A DNA stretch of 64,000 nt from CAZLWA01 sp964563165. GTDB taxonomy: Bacteria > CLD3 > SB21. Numbering within the stretch: position 1 is the first letter of the stretch; each line of letters opens with the position of its first letter. The notes beneath the pieces are model-generated. The model did no database searches and had not been told where the DNA came from. It was given only the letters and a program-made list of their open reading frames with translations. Location of the stretch: NCBI GenBank assembly GCA_964563165.1, contig CAZLWA010000097.1:118141-182140 (forward strand), in the 5' to 3' direction. Below, one piece after another: positions 41,866 to 51,002 of the stretch. The position numbers and the translations under genes are program-made.

Positions 41866-42939
41866 ATGGGCGCACCAGTCCAAAAGCAAAAAAACCCTGA
41901 ACCGTTGTGGAAATCAAAAAAAGTCATCGCCGTTTTTTCGGCGTTGGTTCTGCTGCTCATCCTGTACGCAGGAAAGGATTTTTTTAAGAAGAACCCGTAT
42001 CCGGGGGTACCTAAACAAGCCGTGATCTATTTTAACCAGGGAAATGAAGCTTTGGCAAAAGACAGCGTTGAGAAAGCATTGAATTTGTTTCTCAAAGCTA
42101 CCGACTTGGACGGACGTTTTGCAGATGCACAGGCCAAAATGGCTGAAGGTTATTTCCGCGCCGGTCTTATTCACAAAGCCAGCGGCAGCTCACTCATGAA
42201 GGAGGCCATGTTTCAACAATCGAAGGTATATCTGGATAAAGCCTTGTCCATCGATCCGGCTAACGGGTATGCTCATTTTGTTTTGGGATTACGCGCGCAA
42301 GAAAGCAATTTTATGGACGTTGCCATCGCAGAATTCGAAGGCGCGAAAAGTTCGGGTGTCAATACGTTCGAGCTCCATTCTCTGCTCGGTTTTCTCTATA
42401 ATGAAAAGGAAGAGCCCGGCAAAAGCGTTGCAGAATATGAGAAAGCTAATCAATTGCGTCCGGGCGACGAGAAAACTTTGTTCAACCTCGGCGAACTGTC
42501 TTTCGGTCTTGACCATTACGGTGAAGCGGCCCAATATTACGGCGAACTGATAAAAATCAATGATAAGGAAAAGCAATATAAAGTTAATTACGCCGCAGCA
42601 GTTTGGAAGAAAGGCGACGAGGCCAAGGGCAAAGAACTTTTTAATCAGATTCTTAACACGGGAACCGACAAATTTCGCAATTACAATGCCGTCGCGTGGG
42701 CGTTGATCGATAAAGATGTGGACTACGAATGGGGCATCAAACTTGCGCACGCAACCGACGAGATAAAGCCCAGGAACCTTGAGTCCATCGACATTTTAGG
42801 CTGGGGCTATTATAAAGCCAAAGACTATGTTCAGGCCGTGCGTTACCTCAATCAGTCCATGCAGCAGCAGCCTTCGGACGAAGTCAAAAAACGATTGGAT
42901 ATGGCGCGCGCAAAATTGGAGGAAAGACAAAAAAAATAG
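41866..42939 (+). CDS. TPR-repeat membrane-anchored protein
   Basis: One N-terminal membrane helix (VIAVFSALVLLLILYAG) followed by about six tetratricopeptide repeats, for example AVIYFNQGNEALAKDSVEKALNLFLKATDLDG, SKVYLDKALSIDPANGYAHFVLGL, SVAEYEKANQLRPGDEKTLFNLGELS and ESIDILGWGYYKAKDYVQAVRYLNQ. The start ATG at 41866 follows AAGGAG at 9 bases; the upstream TTG is not used. It is a scaffold-type protein of unknown partners, next to the propeller gene. Confidence 0.85.
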   Translation: MGAPVQKQKNPEPLWKSKKVIAVFSALVLLLILYAGKDFFKKNPYPGVPKQAVIYFNQGNEALAKDSVEKALNLFLKATDLDGRFADAQAKMAEGYFRAGLIHKASGSSLMKEAMFQQSKVYLDKALSIDPANGYAHFVLGLRAQESNFMDVAIAEFEGAKSSGVNTFELHSLLGFLYNEKEEPGKSVAEYEKANQLRPGDEKTLFNLGELSFGLDHYGEAAQYYGELIKINDKEKQYKVNYAAAVWKKGDEAKGKELFNQILNTGTDKFRNYNAVAWALIDKDVDYEWGIKLAHATDEIKPRNLESIDILGWGYYKAKDYVQAVRYLNQSMQQQPSDEVKKRLDMARAKLEERQKK

Positions 42940-42942
42940 CTT

Positions 42943-43818
42943 ATGCTCAATTCACGAATCGTTTCTCTTATTTTGGTAAGTTTTGCTTTCGCGTGCAGGA
43001 GTTCCCGCGCGGACACTGAACATGCGATTGCGGCGTCCGTTTCCGGACGATTGGCGTTTCAGAGCAACCGCAGCGGCAATTTTGAAATTTATCTGTCCCG
43101 CTCATCGGGAACCGGCCTTGATAATATTTCTCAGAATATTTTCGATAATATGGTTCCCAGTCTTTCTTTGGACGGAAAGAAATTAGTCTACCTGTCCGAT
43201 CGAGATACCGTCCGCACAATTTATTTATTTCAGAATAATACGACTTCTCGCCTGCTTCCCGGAACTGCCAATTACGATGCGCCGCGAATTTCTTACGCCG
43301 GAGACGAAGTGGTTTTTATCGACAATTACAATATTTACGCCATGACCTCGGCCGGCACGGGCCTGACGGCGCTGACTCAAACAGGAGGGGATACCGCCAA
43401 TTTTTACCCCTCTTTTTCATTTGACGGACTAAAGATCACTTTCGTTCGAACGGTCCGGCAAGGCCATTCGGACATTTACCTCATGAGCAGTTCCGGCGGC
43501 GGCGCACAGAATCTGACCGCCGGCGGCAGCGATAATTTGTATCCGTCGTTTTCACCGGACGGAACCGAAATCGTTTTCAGCCGTAGCAATCATATTTGCA
43601 TCATGACTGTGGCGACATTACAGGTTGTAGACCTGATGCCGGACGATTCTCTCAATGTCAATATGCAGCCCGTGTTTTCTCCGGACGGCCAAAGCATCGC
43701 GTTTACGACGAATCGCGACGGTGATATGGAGATTTATACGATGAAACGGGACGGCACCAATTTGAAGAATATAACGGACAACGATGCGATCGACCTGTAT
43801 CCGAGCTGGAGCCGCTAA
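42943..43818 (+). CDS. TolB-like PD40 beta-propeller protein, probable lipoprotein
   Basis: The N terminus MLNSRIVSLILVSFAFACRSS ends in a lipobox (SFAFAC). The rest is a chain of PD40 (WD40-like) blades such as GRLAFQSNRSGNFEIYLSRSSGTG, NMVPSLSLDGKKLVYLSD, YPSFSFDGLKITFVRT and MQPVFSPDGQSIAFTTNRDGDMEIYTMKRDG, as in TolB and surface sensor proteins. It follows the TPR gene by three bases. Ligand not known. Confidence 0.85.
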   Translation: MLNSRIVSLILVSFAFACRSSRADTEHAIAASVSGRLAFQSNRSGNFEIYLSRSSGTGLDNISQNIFDNMVPSLSLDGKKLVYLSDRDTVRTIYLFQNNTTSRLLPGTANYDAPRISYAGDEVVFIDNYNIYAMTSAGTGLTALTQTGGDTANFYPSFSFDGLKITFVRTVRQGHSDIYLMSSSGGGAQNLTAGGSDNLYPSFSPDGTEIVFSRSNHICIMTVATLQVVDLMPDDSLNVNMQPVFSPDGQSIAFTTNRDGDMEIYTMKRDGTNLKNITDNDAIDLYPSWSR

Positions 43819-43822
43819 ATCG

Positions 43823-45667
43823 TTACAGCGATTTCCGGAGATGTTTTTCTAATTCGCGGACTTTTTTTCTGACGGGATTGGAATAAATGCTTTTTGGAAA
43901 ACGAATAAGTAAGTCTTTGTATGCTTGAATGGCTTGATACGGATCGCCTAATCTCTCCTCGTAAATTTCTCCTATCTTCTTCAGCGCCAGATCCCCCAAC
44001 GGACTCCCTTTCAGATCATCCGCAATTTCTTTGAAAACGCGTATGGCTTCGCCATATTGTTTCTGCATGATCAACACAATACCCGTTTGCAGCAAGGCAT
44101 CGTCCGTAAGCGGTGATGAAGGATTATTCTTGATCAGTTCGCTGAACAACGTACGGGCTTCTGACAATTTATTCTGCCGCGCGAGAAGGCTCGCTTTCGC
44201 ATACATTTTCAACGGATCCGGATTTGATTTAGTTTCTAAGTACAGGAGCCTGAAGGCCAGCGCATCGTTCACAAACAAGCCTTCTTCTTTCTGACCAAGA
44301 TAATCGCAGAGCGCCTGGCTCGAATCAAATTTCTGGTCAAAAAAATAGGTTTCCGCAAGGCCGAACAACGCGCGTTCTTCCAGGGCTTGATTATCGGATT
44401 CTTTGGCCAGTGACTTATAGTGGGATGCAGCCAGGCCCAGCCTGCCTTGAATCACGTGGCACTCGGAGACTGCAAACAGCGCTTCGGTTTGATAGGCGCT
44501 TCGGGCCGCCGCCGATTTCAAAAAATTATTCAGTGCCTCGTCCACATCAAAAAACTTACCGAGCCGAATCGTACCGATACGGTAGTAAGCCTCCGCGCCC
44601 CATTCCGAATCGGCGTATTTTCTGATCACCGTTTCATACGCCCGAATGGCCTGGTTAGAAAAATAATTTTCCGGTATCTTTTCCCCCGTCCGGCTCGAAT
44701 CCTGAAACGACTGCGTCGGGAGGCCATCTATTTTTTCAAGACACCGTGCCAATCCCAGCTCCGCCTGAGGCGCGTTTGTGTAAAGCTGCAAAAAATAGGC
44801 GTATGCTTTCTGCGCTGCAGAATAAAAACCGTTGTCGAAGGCAGTCTTTGCAAAATTCAGAACTTCTATTCCCTTTTGATGGTAGCGTGAATCCACCGCT
44901 TTGCATTGTTCAAAGGCGGCATCGTAGTTCCGGCTTCTGAAGTAAACATCGATCAGCACCTTTTGGATTTTGAGGTCTTCGTTGACCGCCAGGTCTTCCG
45001 TTAATCCCTTGATGACGGACGCGTGGTTCTTTTCATTGTCCGGAAATTGAAGGATCTGCGATTTCACATAGTCCGCCGCATTCGGTTCGTTATGATAGTA
45101 TTTCAAATATTCCTTTACGGCCGCGTAGACGTCACCGCGGTACCCGTACAGATTGGCAGTTTCAATGACAAATAATTTTTCATCGGCCAAATTTTTCCTT
45201 CCCTGCAGATACACGCCGATAGCGTCATCGAACATTTGATTTTCATTCAGCGTCGCGGCAACTAACCGGTAATGCATCGCGGACTTCGGGTGGATCCGCA
45301 GAGCCCTCGATACCACGCCACGCGCTTCACTAATACGCTTCGTTCTGATATATGCATCCGTCAGCTCGCACAAGAGCACAATATTCAAAGAGTCCGCGGC
45401 CGCTTGCCTGACAATAATACGTAACCGCAGATCGTTCCTACCCAAGATCTTATAAACATTTTTCAACGGTTCAAGAATTGCCGAGCTATTGGAATCGGCC
45501 CTGTACAGTCTTTCATAAATGGACAGAGCCTTTTCATACATTCCGTCGGCTTCATAAGTTTTGGCCAGCTCTAATGATTTATCCTGGCTGAACAGGCCGA
45601 GGTTTAGAACGATGAGGAGCGTGACGGGCGTGATAACGTTCCGGGGAAAGCGCGTTTCATATTTCAT
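43823..45667 (-). CDS. Exported TPR-rich protein
   Basis: A 614-residue solenoid with an N-terminal signal (NVITPVTLLIVLNLGLFSQ). Roughly 12 tetratricopeptide repeats are visible, including YEADGMYEKALSIYERLYRADSNS, DAYIRTKRISEARGVVSRALRIHPKSAMHY, AEAYYRIGTIRLGKFFDVDEALNNFLKSA and QKQYGEAIRVFKEIADDLKGSPLGDLALKKIGEIYEERLGDPYQAIQAYKDLLIRFPKS. The last part is like YbgF/BamD-type periplasmic scaffolds. Its start overlaps the stop of the preceding beta-helix gene by four bases, so it belongs to the ECF sigma operon. Confidence 0.85.
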   Translation of the reverse strand: MKYETRFPRNVITPVTLLIVLNLGLFSQDKSLELAKTYEADGMYEKALSIYERLYRADSNSSAILEPLKNVYKILGRNDLRLRIIVRQAAADSLNIVLLCELTDAYIRTKRISEARGVVSRALRIHPKSAMHYRLVAATLNENQMFDDAIGVYLQGRKNLADEKLFVIETANLYGYRGDVYAAVKEYLKYYHNEPNAADYVKSQILQFPDNEKNHASVIKGLTEDLAVNEDLKIQKVLIDVYFRSRNYDAAFEQCKAVDSRYHQKGIEVLNFAKTAFDNGFYSAAQKAYAYFLQLYTNAPQAELGLARCLEKIDGLPTQSFQDSSRTGEKIPENYFSNQAIRAYETVIRKYADSEWGAEAYYRIGTIRLGKFFDVDEALNNFLKSAAARSAYQTEALFAVSECHVIQGRLGLAASHYKSLAKESDNQALEERALFGLAETYFFDQKFDSSQALCDYLGQKEEGLFVNDALAFRLLYLETKSNPDPLKMYAKASLLARQNKLSEARTLFSELIKNNPSSPLTDDALLQTGIVLIMQKQYGEAIRVFKEIADDLKGSPLGDLALKKIGEIYEERLGDPYQAIQAYKDLLIRFPKSIYSNPVRKKVRELEKHLRKSL

Positions 45668-46521
45668 TCGACGGCTTCAACTTTGAGTTTTCCCAATCCG
45701 GTCTCTATCCACAATTCCAATCGGGGTGTATGGTCATCGAAATTGGCTGAATAGTAAATTCCGTTTGATTTCCTGATGAAATCGTCTTCGTTGATCTTAA
45801 CAGAAGATAAAAACGAATCGTCGCTGTGAATTTTTACGCTCAAATTCTTTGGAATGCGGATGAGCAATTTGCCGATGCCCAGCGACAAGTGTGCCGTTGA
45901 ATTTTGGCTGAGGTTGCCTGAGAAATCCAACGTGTACGTGCCGACCCCTCCCTCAAATTCGAATTTATTGAAATTCGCGTTCCCCAACCCGAAAATGTTC
46001 AGCTTGGAAACGCCCGCCTCGATTTTTAACTTGTTGATGCGGTCCTTATTTTGAGCGTTGAATAAAATATTGGTCGAGCTAGCGCCGAGCGACACCGTCA
46101 GATCTTTGACCCGCAAATTCGTAAAATCCAGGTCACCCGAACAGGCGCCCATCTCGATCTTAAATGAAATCGGAATCCGGTCTGTCAATTGGACTTGCAG
46201 GTATTGTTTGCCGATGTCAAACACTTCCAGGGTTTGATTTTCATTCATATCCAAATTAAGGTACCCGATGGAGCCTTCGTGCTCATAGACCAAGTTGGGC
46301 GTGACTTCACGGTCCACGTCATTGAATGTAATGCGGCAAAGTTTATCGGTGTCGATCTTTCGCAGAAAGATCTTGCCCACAGCATAATCGAGTTTCATTT
46401 TAAGCTCTTTTTCGTCGCTGCGTTCGATTTCCTGCGTTCTCGTCTGCGCGGCCAGCGAGAAAGTACCTCCCGCCACGCAGATTAAAAGCCCCGTAAGAAT
46501 TTTTACAAAAATCCGGTTCAT
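45664..46521 (-). CDS. Toastrack (LiaF/DUF4097-like) exported protein
   Basis: Exported protein (signal MNRIFVKILTGLLICVAGGTFSLAAQ) with a repetitive beta-helix pattern: LDYAVGKIFLRKID, ISFKIEMGACSGDLDFTNLRVKDLTVSLGASSTNILF, KLKIEAGVSKLNIFGLG and SLGIGKLLIRIPKNLSV. This style matches the toastrack or DUF4097/LiaF C-terminal family, which is often a stress-sensing or adhesion module. It lies between the ECF sigma gene and the TPR gene with overlapping or adjoining ends, so the three are one operon. A sensor or output role for the sigma factor is plausible but unproven. Confidence 0.75.
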   Translation of the reverse strand: MNRIFVKILTGLLICVAGGTFSLAAQTRTQEIERSDEKELKMKLDYAVGKIFLRKIDTDKLCRITFNDVDREVTPNLVYEHEGSIGYLNLDMNENQTLEVFDIGKQYLQVQLTDRIPISFKIEMGACSGDLDFTNLRVKDLTVSLGASSTNILFNAQNKDRINKLKIEAGVSKLNIFGLGNANFNKFEFEGGVGTYTLDFSGNLSQNSTAHLSLGIGKLLIRIPKNLSVKIHSDDSFLSSVKINEDDFIRKSNGIYYSANFDDHTPRLELWIETGLGKLKVEAVE

Positions 46522-47259
46522 CTACGATCCTTTGTCAATTTTTCCTTTTAGAAATTTATTCAACATCTCTCTTGCCCGAAAAATCCGTGCCTTCACCGTT
46601 CCGATCGGAATCTTCAGCATCGTGGAGATTTCCTCATACGAAAGTTCCTCCGAATGTCTCAAAAAAATCACTGTCTTATATTTTTCAGGCAATTCATCAA
46701 TCGCGACTTTGAGTATCGAATTCCGCTCGTTCCGAATCATTTCCCTTTCGGGATAATAAGTCAGATCCGGAATTTCGATATGATAGCTCGTGTCCTTGTA
46801 TGCGATCGGCGTATCAATTGACAGCGTTTGCAATTTTTTCTTCCGTAAATGATCGATGCAGTTATTCGTGGCGATTTTATACAGCCACGTGCTGAACGCG
46901 TATTCGTAATTGAAATTTGTCAACGAAGAAAAGGCTTTCATAAAGGCCTCCTGCACCAAATCTTCCGCCTCGGTGCCGGAATGAACCATGCGATACATCA
47001 GGCTGAAAATCTGCGACTGATAACGGCTCATTAGATCCTTATAAGCTTTCTGATCGCCGCCGATGGCTTGAGCGATCAATGCAAAATCCTCTTTTTTCTG
47101 CTTCTCGCGTTTTTCCAAAAGCATCTTGTGCGGATCTTCAACGGGCGGAGCATTCAATGCCTCGCGATCCACCACCTTTTTCTCTCGAACTTTCAAAGAA
47201 CGTTTGCGCTTAGGCCGGCGCTTCGTCGAGACCGGTCCGGTTTTCTTGGCTTGGGACAT
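46522..47259 (-). CDS. ECF (sigma-70 group 4) RNA polymerase sigma factor
   Basis: Region 2 is clear: FALIAQAIGGDQKAYKDLMSRYQSQIFSLMYRMV, AEDLVQEAFMKAF and FSTWLYKIATNNCIDHLRKKK. Region 4 is LPEKYKTVIFLRHSEELSYEEISTMLKIPIGTVKARIFRARE. A basic, unstructured N-terminal extension of about 60 residues (RRPKRKRSLKVREKK) is unusual. No anti-sigma factor with zinc motif follows; the next genes encode the toastrack and TPR proteins. Start taken at ATG 47259; an ATG at 47274 is five codons upstream. Target promoters are unknown. Confidence 0.9.
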   Translation of the reverse strand: MSQAKKTGPVSTKRRPKRKRSLKVREKKVVDREALNAPPVEDPHKMLLEKREKQKKEDFALIAQAIGGDQKAYKDLMSRYQSQIFSLMYRMVHSGTEAEDLVQEAFMKAFSSLTNFNYEYAFSTWLYKIATNNCIDHLRKKKLQTLSIDTPIAYKDTSYHIEIPDLTYYPEREMIRNERNSILKVAIDELPEKYKTVIFLRHSEELSYEEISTMLKIPIGTVKARIFRAREMLNKFLKGKIDKGS

Positions 47260-47325
47260 TGTTCGACTAACCAATATTACGTGAATAACAGAATAATTGT
47301 TTCAATATTGTTTTTGGACAATGCT

Positions 47326-48651
47326 TCACAAGGCCCTGAGACCATGCTTGTCCAACGCACCGAGAATTAACGGTTTTTTGTCCGGCGCATTGAAACCGAT
47401 ACGGAAGGCCTTCTCCATTTTTTGGATTGCCGGCTCCACCGCATCCTCACGGTTGACGTGAAGCGTAGCCAGCGTCTCACCGGTACGAACCGCATCGCCC
47501 ACCTTCTTGTGAATGACGATCCCTGTAGAATAATCAATCGCGTCCTCTTTTTTCTGCCGGCCCGCGCCGACCAGAATCCCAGTCATTCCGATTTCGAGGC
47601 AATTAATGGACAAAACATAACCGTCCGACGGGGCTTTGATCGGGAGACTGTATTTAGTTTTGGGATTATCTTCCAGCCGATGGACAACGCTCAGGTCGCC
47701 TCCGTGCACAGTCACAAGTTCCAGAAATTTTTCATACGCTTGTCCGTTGGATAGATTATCGAGCGACCGTTGATATGCGGTTTCAAAAGAAACGGCCTTG
47801 TCTGCAAACATCAGCATATGGGCGGCCAACGTTGCCGTCAGTTCGACAAGGTCCGGCGGACCTTTGCCGAGCAAAGTTTCAATGGATTCTTTCATTTCCA
47901 GCCAATTCCCGACCGCGTGTCCCAACGGCTCATCCATATTCGTGAGCAGCGCCAGGACCGATTTGCCGTCGCTTTCGCCTATCGCAACCAAATGTTTTGC
48001 CAATTCCAGCGCCCGGTCCAGCGTTTTCATGAAAGCGCCATTACCGACCTTCACATCCAGGACCAGCGCGTCGATACCTTCGGCTAATTTTTTACTCATG
48101 ATGCTTGCGGAAATGAGCGGGATAGATTCGACGGTTGCTGTCACGTCGCGCAGCGCGTACAATTTTTTATCGGCCGGTGCAATGTCCGCCGTTTGCCCGA
48201 TCATGCTTACGCCGATTTTTTTCAGCGCCTGTTGGAACTGAGAAACCGAAAGCGCGATATCAAATCCGGTGATGGACTGCAGTTTGTCCAGCGTTCCGCC
48301 GGTGTGCCCCAAACCACGCCCGCTGATCATCGGGACAATGACGCCGAGCGAAGCCGCCAACGGCGCCAGTACGAGTGATACTTTATCTCCGACGCCGCCG
48401 GTGCTGTGTTTATCTACTTTAACGCCGGGAATCATCGACAGATCAATGACCGAACCGCTGTCCCGCATGGCAAGGGTCAAATCCGTTGTTTCGCGGAAAT
48501 TCATTCCGTTAAGATACACGGCCATCAAAAAAGCTGAAATCTGGTAATCCGGGATCTTGTTGTCCGTATACGCACGGATCAGCCAATGGATTTCCTCCCG
48601 GGACAGCTCATGACGATCGCGTTTTTTTAGAATAATTTCGTAGGCCGTCAT
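47326..48651 (-). CDS. deoA: Thymidine phosphorylase / pyrimidine-nucleoside phosphorylase
   Basis: Phosphorolysis of thymidine (and possibly uridine). Visible: KVDKHSTGGVGDKVSLVLAPLAA, MISGRGLGHTGGTLDKLQSI, SMIGQTADIAPADKKLYALRDVTATVESI and SIMSKKLAEGIDALVLDVKVGNGAFMK, all hallmark segments. Length of 441 residues is normal. Together with the purine enzyme at the left of the window it supports nucleoside catabolism. Pdp and DeoA cannot be separated safely by eye; the short thymidine/pyrimidine phosphorylase family is certain. Confidence 0.94.
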   Translation of the reverse strand: MTAYEIILKKRDRHELSREEIHWLIRAYTDNKIPDYQISAFLMAVYLNGMNFRETTDLTLAMRDSGSVIDLSMIPGVKVDKHSTGGVGDKVSLVLAPLAASLGVIVPMISGRGLGHTGGTLDKLQSITGFDIALSVSQFQQALKKIGVSMIGQTADIAPADKKLYALRDVTATVESIPLISASIMSKKLAEGIDALVLDVKVGNGAFMKTLDRALELAKHLVAIGESDGKSVLALLTNMDEPLGHAVGNWLEMKESIETLLGKGPPDLVELTATLAAHMLMFADKAVSFETAYQRSLDNLSNGQAYEKFLELVTVHGGDLSVVHRLEDNPKTKYSLPIKAPSDGYVLSINCLEIGMTGILVGAGRQKKEDAIDYSTGIVIHKKVGDAVRTGETLATLHVNREDAVEPAIQKMEKAFRIGFNAPDKKPLILGALDKHGLRAL

Positions 48652-48654
48652 GAT

Positions 48655-49389
48655 TTATGTTCTCTGTAAGATAAAATGTACGCGCTCCGACCGTTCGCTG
48701 CCTTTTTGAAAACTCAAATTCTCAAATACGTTCAGCGTCCGAAAGGAAGACCTCCTTATTTCCTGCTGAATGTCGGAAAGCCGGTAAATGACCTGGCAAT
48801 GCCGTTCATGGAACGTGTGGCCGTTCACATCCATTTCGATCTCATTGACTTGAATGCGCTGATCGGGCACATAATAACTGCGGCGCTTGTAACGGCGCTC
48901 GGGGTCGTATTCGTACCGGTGATTGAAATTTTCCAACGAATTGAATTCCGTGCATACGTCGAAAATAAAAAGCGCTCCCGGCTTCATCAACGTCCACGTA
49001 TTCGCCAGCAATTTCCGGACATCCGATTCTTCGGGTAAATAATTGACGCTGTCATACAGGCAAAGAACGGCATCAAATTCTTTTTCCGAATGAAACTCAA
49101 GCATATTGACCGCCGAAAAATCAATTTTCACGCCGGCCCGCTGCGCTTTTTCAGCCGCGCATTGAATCATGTCGGCCGACATATCCGAGCAGGTCAGGCG
49201 ATAATTGAATTTAGATAATGCCACCGCGAGACTTCCGGTACCGCAAGCCAGTTCGCACACATCCCGGATCGACGCATCGTAATGTTTAAAAATCTTGTCA
49301 ATATAGCGCGCCCATTTTTCGTAGTTCACATGTTCCATCATACCGTCATAAAAAGGCGCTAATTTGGAATACGGCAATGCGTCAATCAT
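48655..49389 (-). CDS. Class I SAM-dependent methyltransferase
   Basis: Methyltransferase fold of 244 residues. SAM-binding motif I is VCELACGTGSLAVALSKF, followed by LTCSDMSADMI and FDAVLCLYDSVNYL (motif II), with LANTWTLMKPGALFIFDV. The C-terminal half is a beta-rich cap (RSYYVPDQRIQVNEIEMDVNGHTFHERHCQVIYRLS). The ATG at 49389 overlaps the stop of the HAD gene by eight bases, better than the longer start at 49416. Substrate unknown. Confidence 0.85.
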   Translation of the reverse strand: MIDALPYSKLAPFYDGMMEHVNYEKWARYIDKIFKHYDASIRDVCELACGTGSLAVALSKFNYRLTCSDMSADMIQCAAEKAQRAGVKIDFSAVNMLEFHSEKEFDAVLCLYDSVNYLPEESDVRKLLANTWTLMKPGALFIFDVCTEFNSLENFNHRYEYDPERRYKRRSYYVPDQRIQVNEIEMDVNGHTFHERHCQVIYRLSDIQQEIRRSSFRTLNVFENLSFQKGSERSERVHFILQRT

Positions 49390-50062
49390 GCTTGCGCCCC
49401 GCGGCGGTTGGTTCAAATAATGTTTTTATTTCACGGACATCGCGGCCGATCCAGTCCGCGCGGCTAAGAAATCTTTTTGGAAGCGTTGTTGTCAGAGCGG
49501 CACAGAGCATCCCGGCCTTTTTAGCCGCCTCGACCCCGAGGGGAGCGTTTTCCACAACCAGGCATTCTGATTTGTTCTTTTCCAGGGCCCGGGCCGCCTT
49601 TAAAAAGGGCTCGGGATCCGGCTTGGTCTTCCTGACATCGTCGGCGGTAATGATCACTTGAAAATAGTTTTTGAACGCAGCGTTGACGGTCTGGTTAAAA
49701 CGATCCCGATGGGCGCCCGTGACCAGCCCCAATGAATATTTATTCCTTTTGAAAAAATTCAGCACCGGAATCGTTCCTCCATACAATCTAATTTTTGACG
49801 TAGTCAGATAAATTCCGTTCTTCACTTTCGCGATCCGTTCCGCTTCAGAGCGCTGGACACCGTGATTGGCGCATAGCTGCTGCGCAATGGAGAATAAACT
49901 TTGCCCTTCTAACACTGAGAATTCTTCCCATCCGATTTCCGCATCGTAACGTTCGAACGCGCGGTTCCATGAGCGATGATGATCTTCGATGCTCTGCATC
50001 AAAACGCCGTCAAAATCGAACAAGATCGTCGTAATGGAGGCGAGCCGTTTTCTTAATGTCAA
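49382..50062 (-). CDS. HAD-superfamily phosphatase, beta-phosphoglucomutase-like
   Basis: Haloacid dehalogenase fold. Motif I is TILFDFDGVLMQSIEDHH (nucleophile Asp near residue 16), motif II LGLVTGAHRDRF, and motif III KTKPDPEPFLKAARALEKNKSECLVVENAPLGVEAAKKAGM. The helical cap after motif I has WNRAFERYDAEIGWEEF. Members include beta-phosphoglucomutase and phosphoglycolate phosphatase; specificity is not readable. It overlaps the methyltransferase start. Confidence 0.88.
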   Translation of the reverse strand: MTLRKRLASITTILFDFDGVLMQSIEDHHRSWNRAFERYDAEIGWEEFSVLEGQSLFSIAQQLCANHGVQRSEAERIAKVKNGIYLTTSKIRLYGGTIPVLNFFKRNKYSLGLVTGAHRDRFNQTVNAAFKNYFQVIITADDVRKTKPDPEPFLKAARALEKNKSECLVVENAPLGVEAAKKAGMLCAALTTTLPKRFLSRADWIGRDVREIKTLFEPTAAGRKHD

Positions 50063-50089
50063 ACCATTTTCCTCGTCACAATGATCCGC

Positions 50090-50953
50090 TTATGTTTTGA
50101 CGGAATATAATAAATGCGTTTTCATTTTTTCCACCCAATGGTACGGAATTGGAAATTGACCGATCGCGATCCGATCATGGCGCGCATGGCAATCCGATCC
50201 GCCGCACTCCAGTAAATGGTGCTGGTGAACCAGCCTGCGAAAATAATCTGTCGCATCCGGCGAATGTTTGGGATGTATGCACTCAATACCGTTTACACCG
50301 GCCCCGATAATCTGTTGAATATACTTTTGTTTCATATTCAGCGACGGATGCGCCAGAAATGAAATTCCGCCGGCCTGAGCAATCAGGCGAATGGCATATT
50401 CCGGTGTAATATTGAATTTTGTTTCATACGCCCGCGCTCCGTAACCGAGAAATTCCTCAAATGCTTCCGCCGTATTTTCCGCATAACCCGCATCGATGAT
50501 CGCATCGGCAATGTGCGGGCGGCCCACAGATCCCTTCCCCGCCTTGGCCATCACCGAGTCCATGGTCACGGTCACGCCGTGACGATTGAGCTTTTGAATG
50601 ATTTTTTCCGCACGTTTGATACGCTCACTTTTATACAGGGTCATTTGCTCCGTCAATAGCTCGTTACGGTGATCGAAAAAATAACCCAGAATATGCACGT
50701 CGCGCTCGTCGAGGGTCGCGCTCAATTCAACGCCCGTGATGACTTCCACGTGCCGCGCCGCACCCTGCGCCATCGCTTCATCGATTCCGTCCACGGTATC
50801 ATGATCAGTCAGCGCAATCGCCCGCAGACAGCTCTGCGCGGCATGATCCACCACGTCGGCAGGTGACAAGCTGCCGTCCGAAAAAATCGAATGCAGATGA
50901 AGATCGGCGAATCCTTCGCCGGAAGTTTCTGCGAAAATATTATCACCGGTCAT
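50090..50953 (-). CDS. PHP-domain phosphoesterase (RNase AM/YciV-like)
   Basis: Metal-dependent PHP domain of about 287 residues. Metal ligands in FADLHLHSIFSDGSLSPADVVDHA (HxH), LTDHDTVDGIDEA, EVITGVELSATLDERDVHILGYF, and later LAHPSLNMKQK and GSDCHARHD. This pattern fits the 3',5'-nucleoside bisphosphate phosphatase and RNase AM (TrpH/YciV) group. I start at the ATG at 50953 (MTGDNIF), since the longer frame overlaps the next gene and has an atypical Cys-rich start. Length and motif order support the call. Confidence 0.9.
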   Translation of the reverse strand: MTGDNIFAETSGEGFADLHLHSIFSDGSLSPADVVDHAAQSCLRAIALTDHDTVDGIDEAMAQGAARHVEVITGVELSATLDERDVHILGYFFDHRNELLTEQMTLYKSERIKRAEKIIQKLNRHGVTVTMDSVMAKAGKGSVGRPHIADAIIDAGYAENTAEAFEEFLGYGARAYETKFNITPEYAIRLIAQAGGISFLAHPSLNMKQKYIQQIIGAGVNGIECIHPKHSPDATDYFRRLVHQHHLLECGGSDCHARHDRIAIGQFPIPYHWVEKMKTHLLYSVKT

Positions 50954-51002
50954 AACGTGCCCATTTAATGAATTGAACCGTGAAACAGCTCCCTCCGCCC
51001 GG

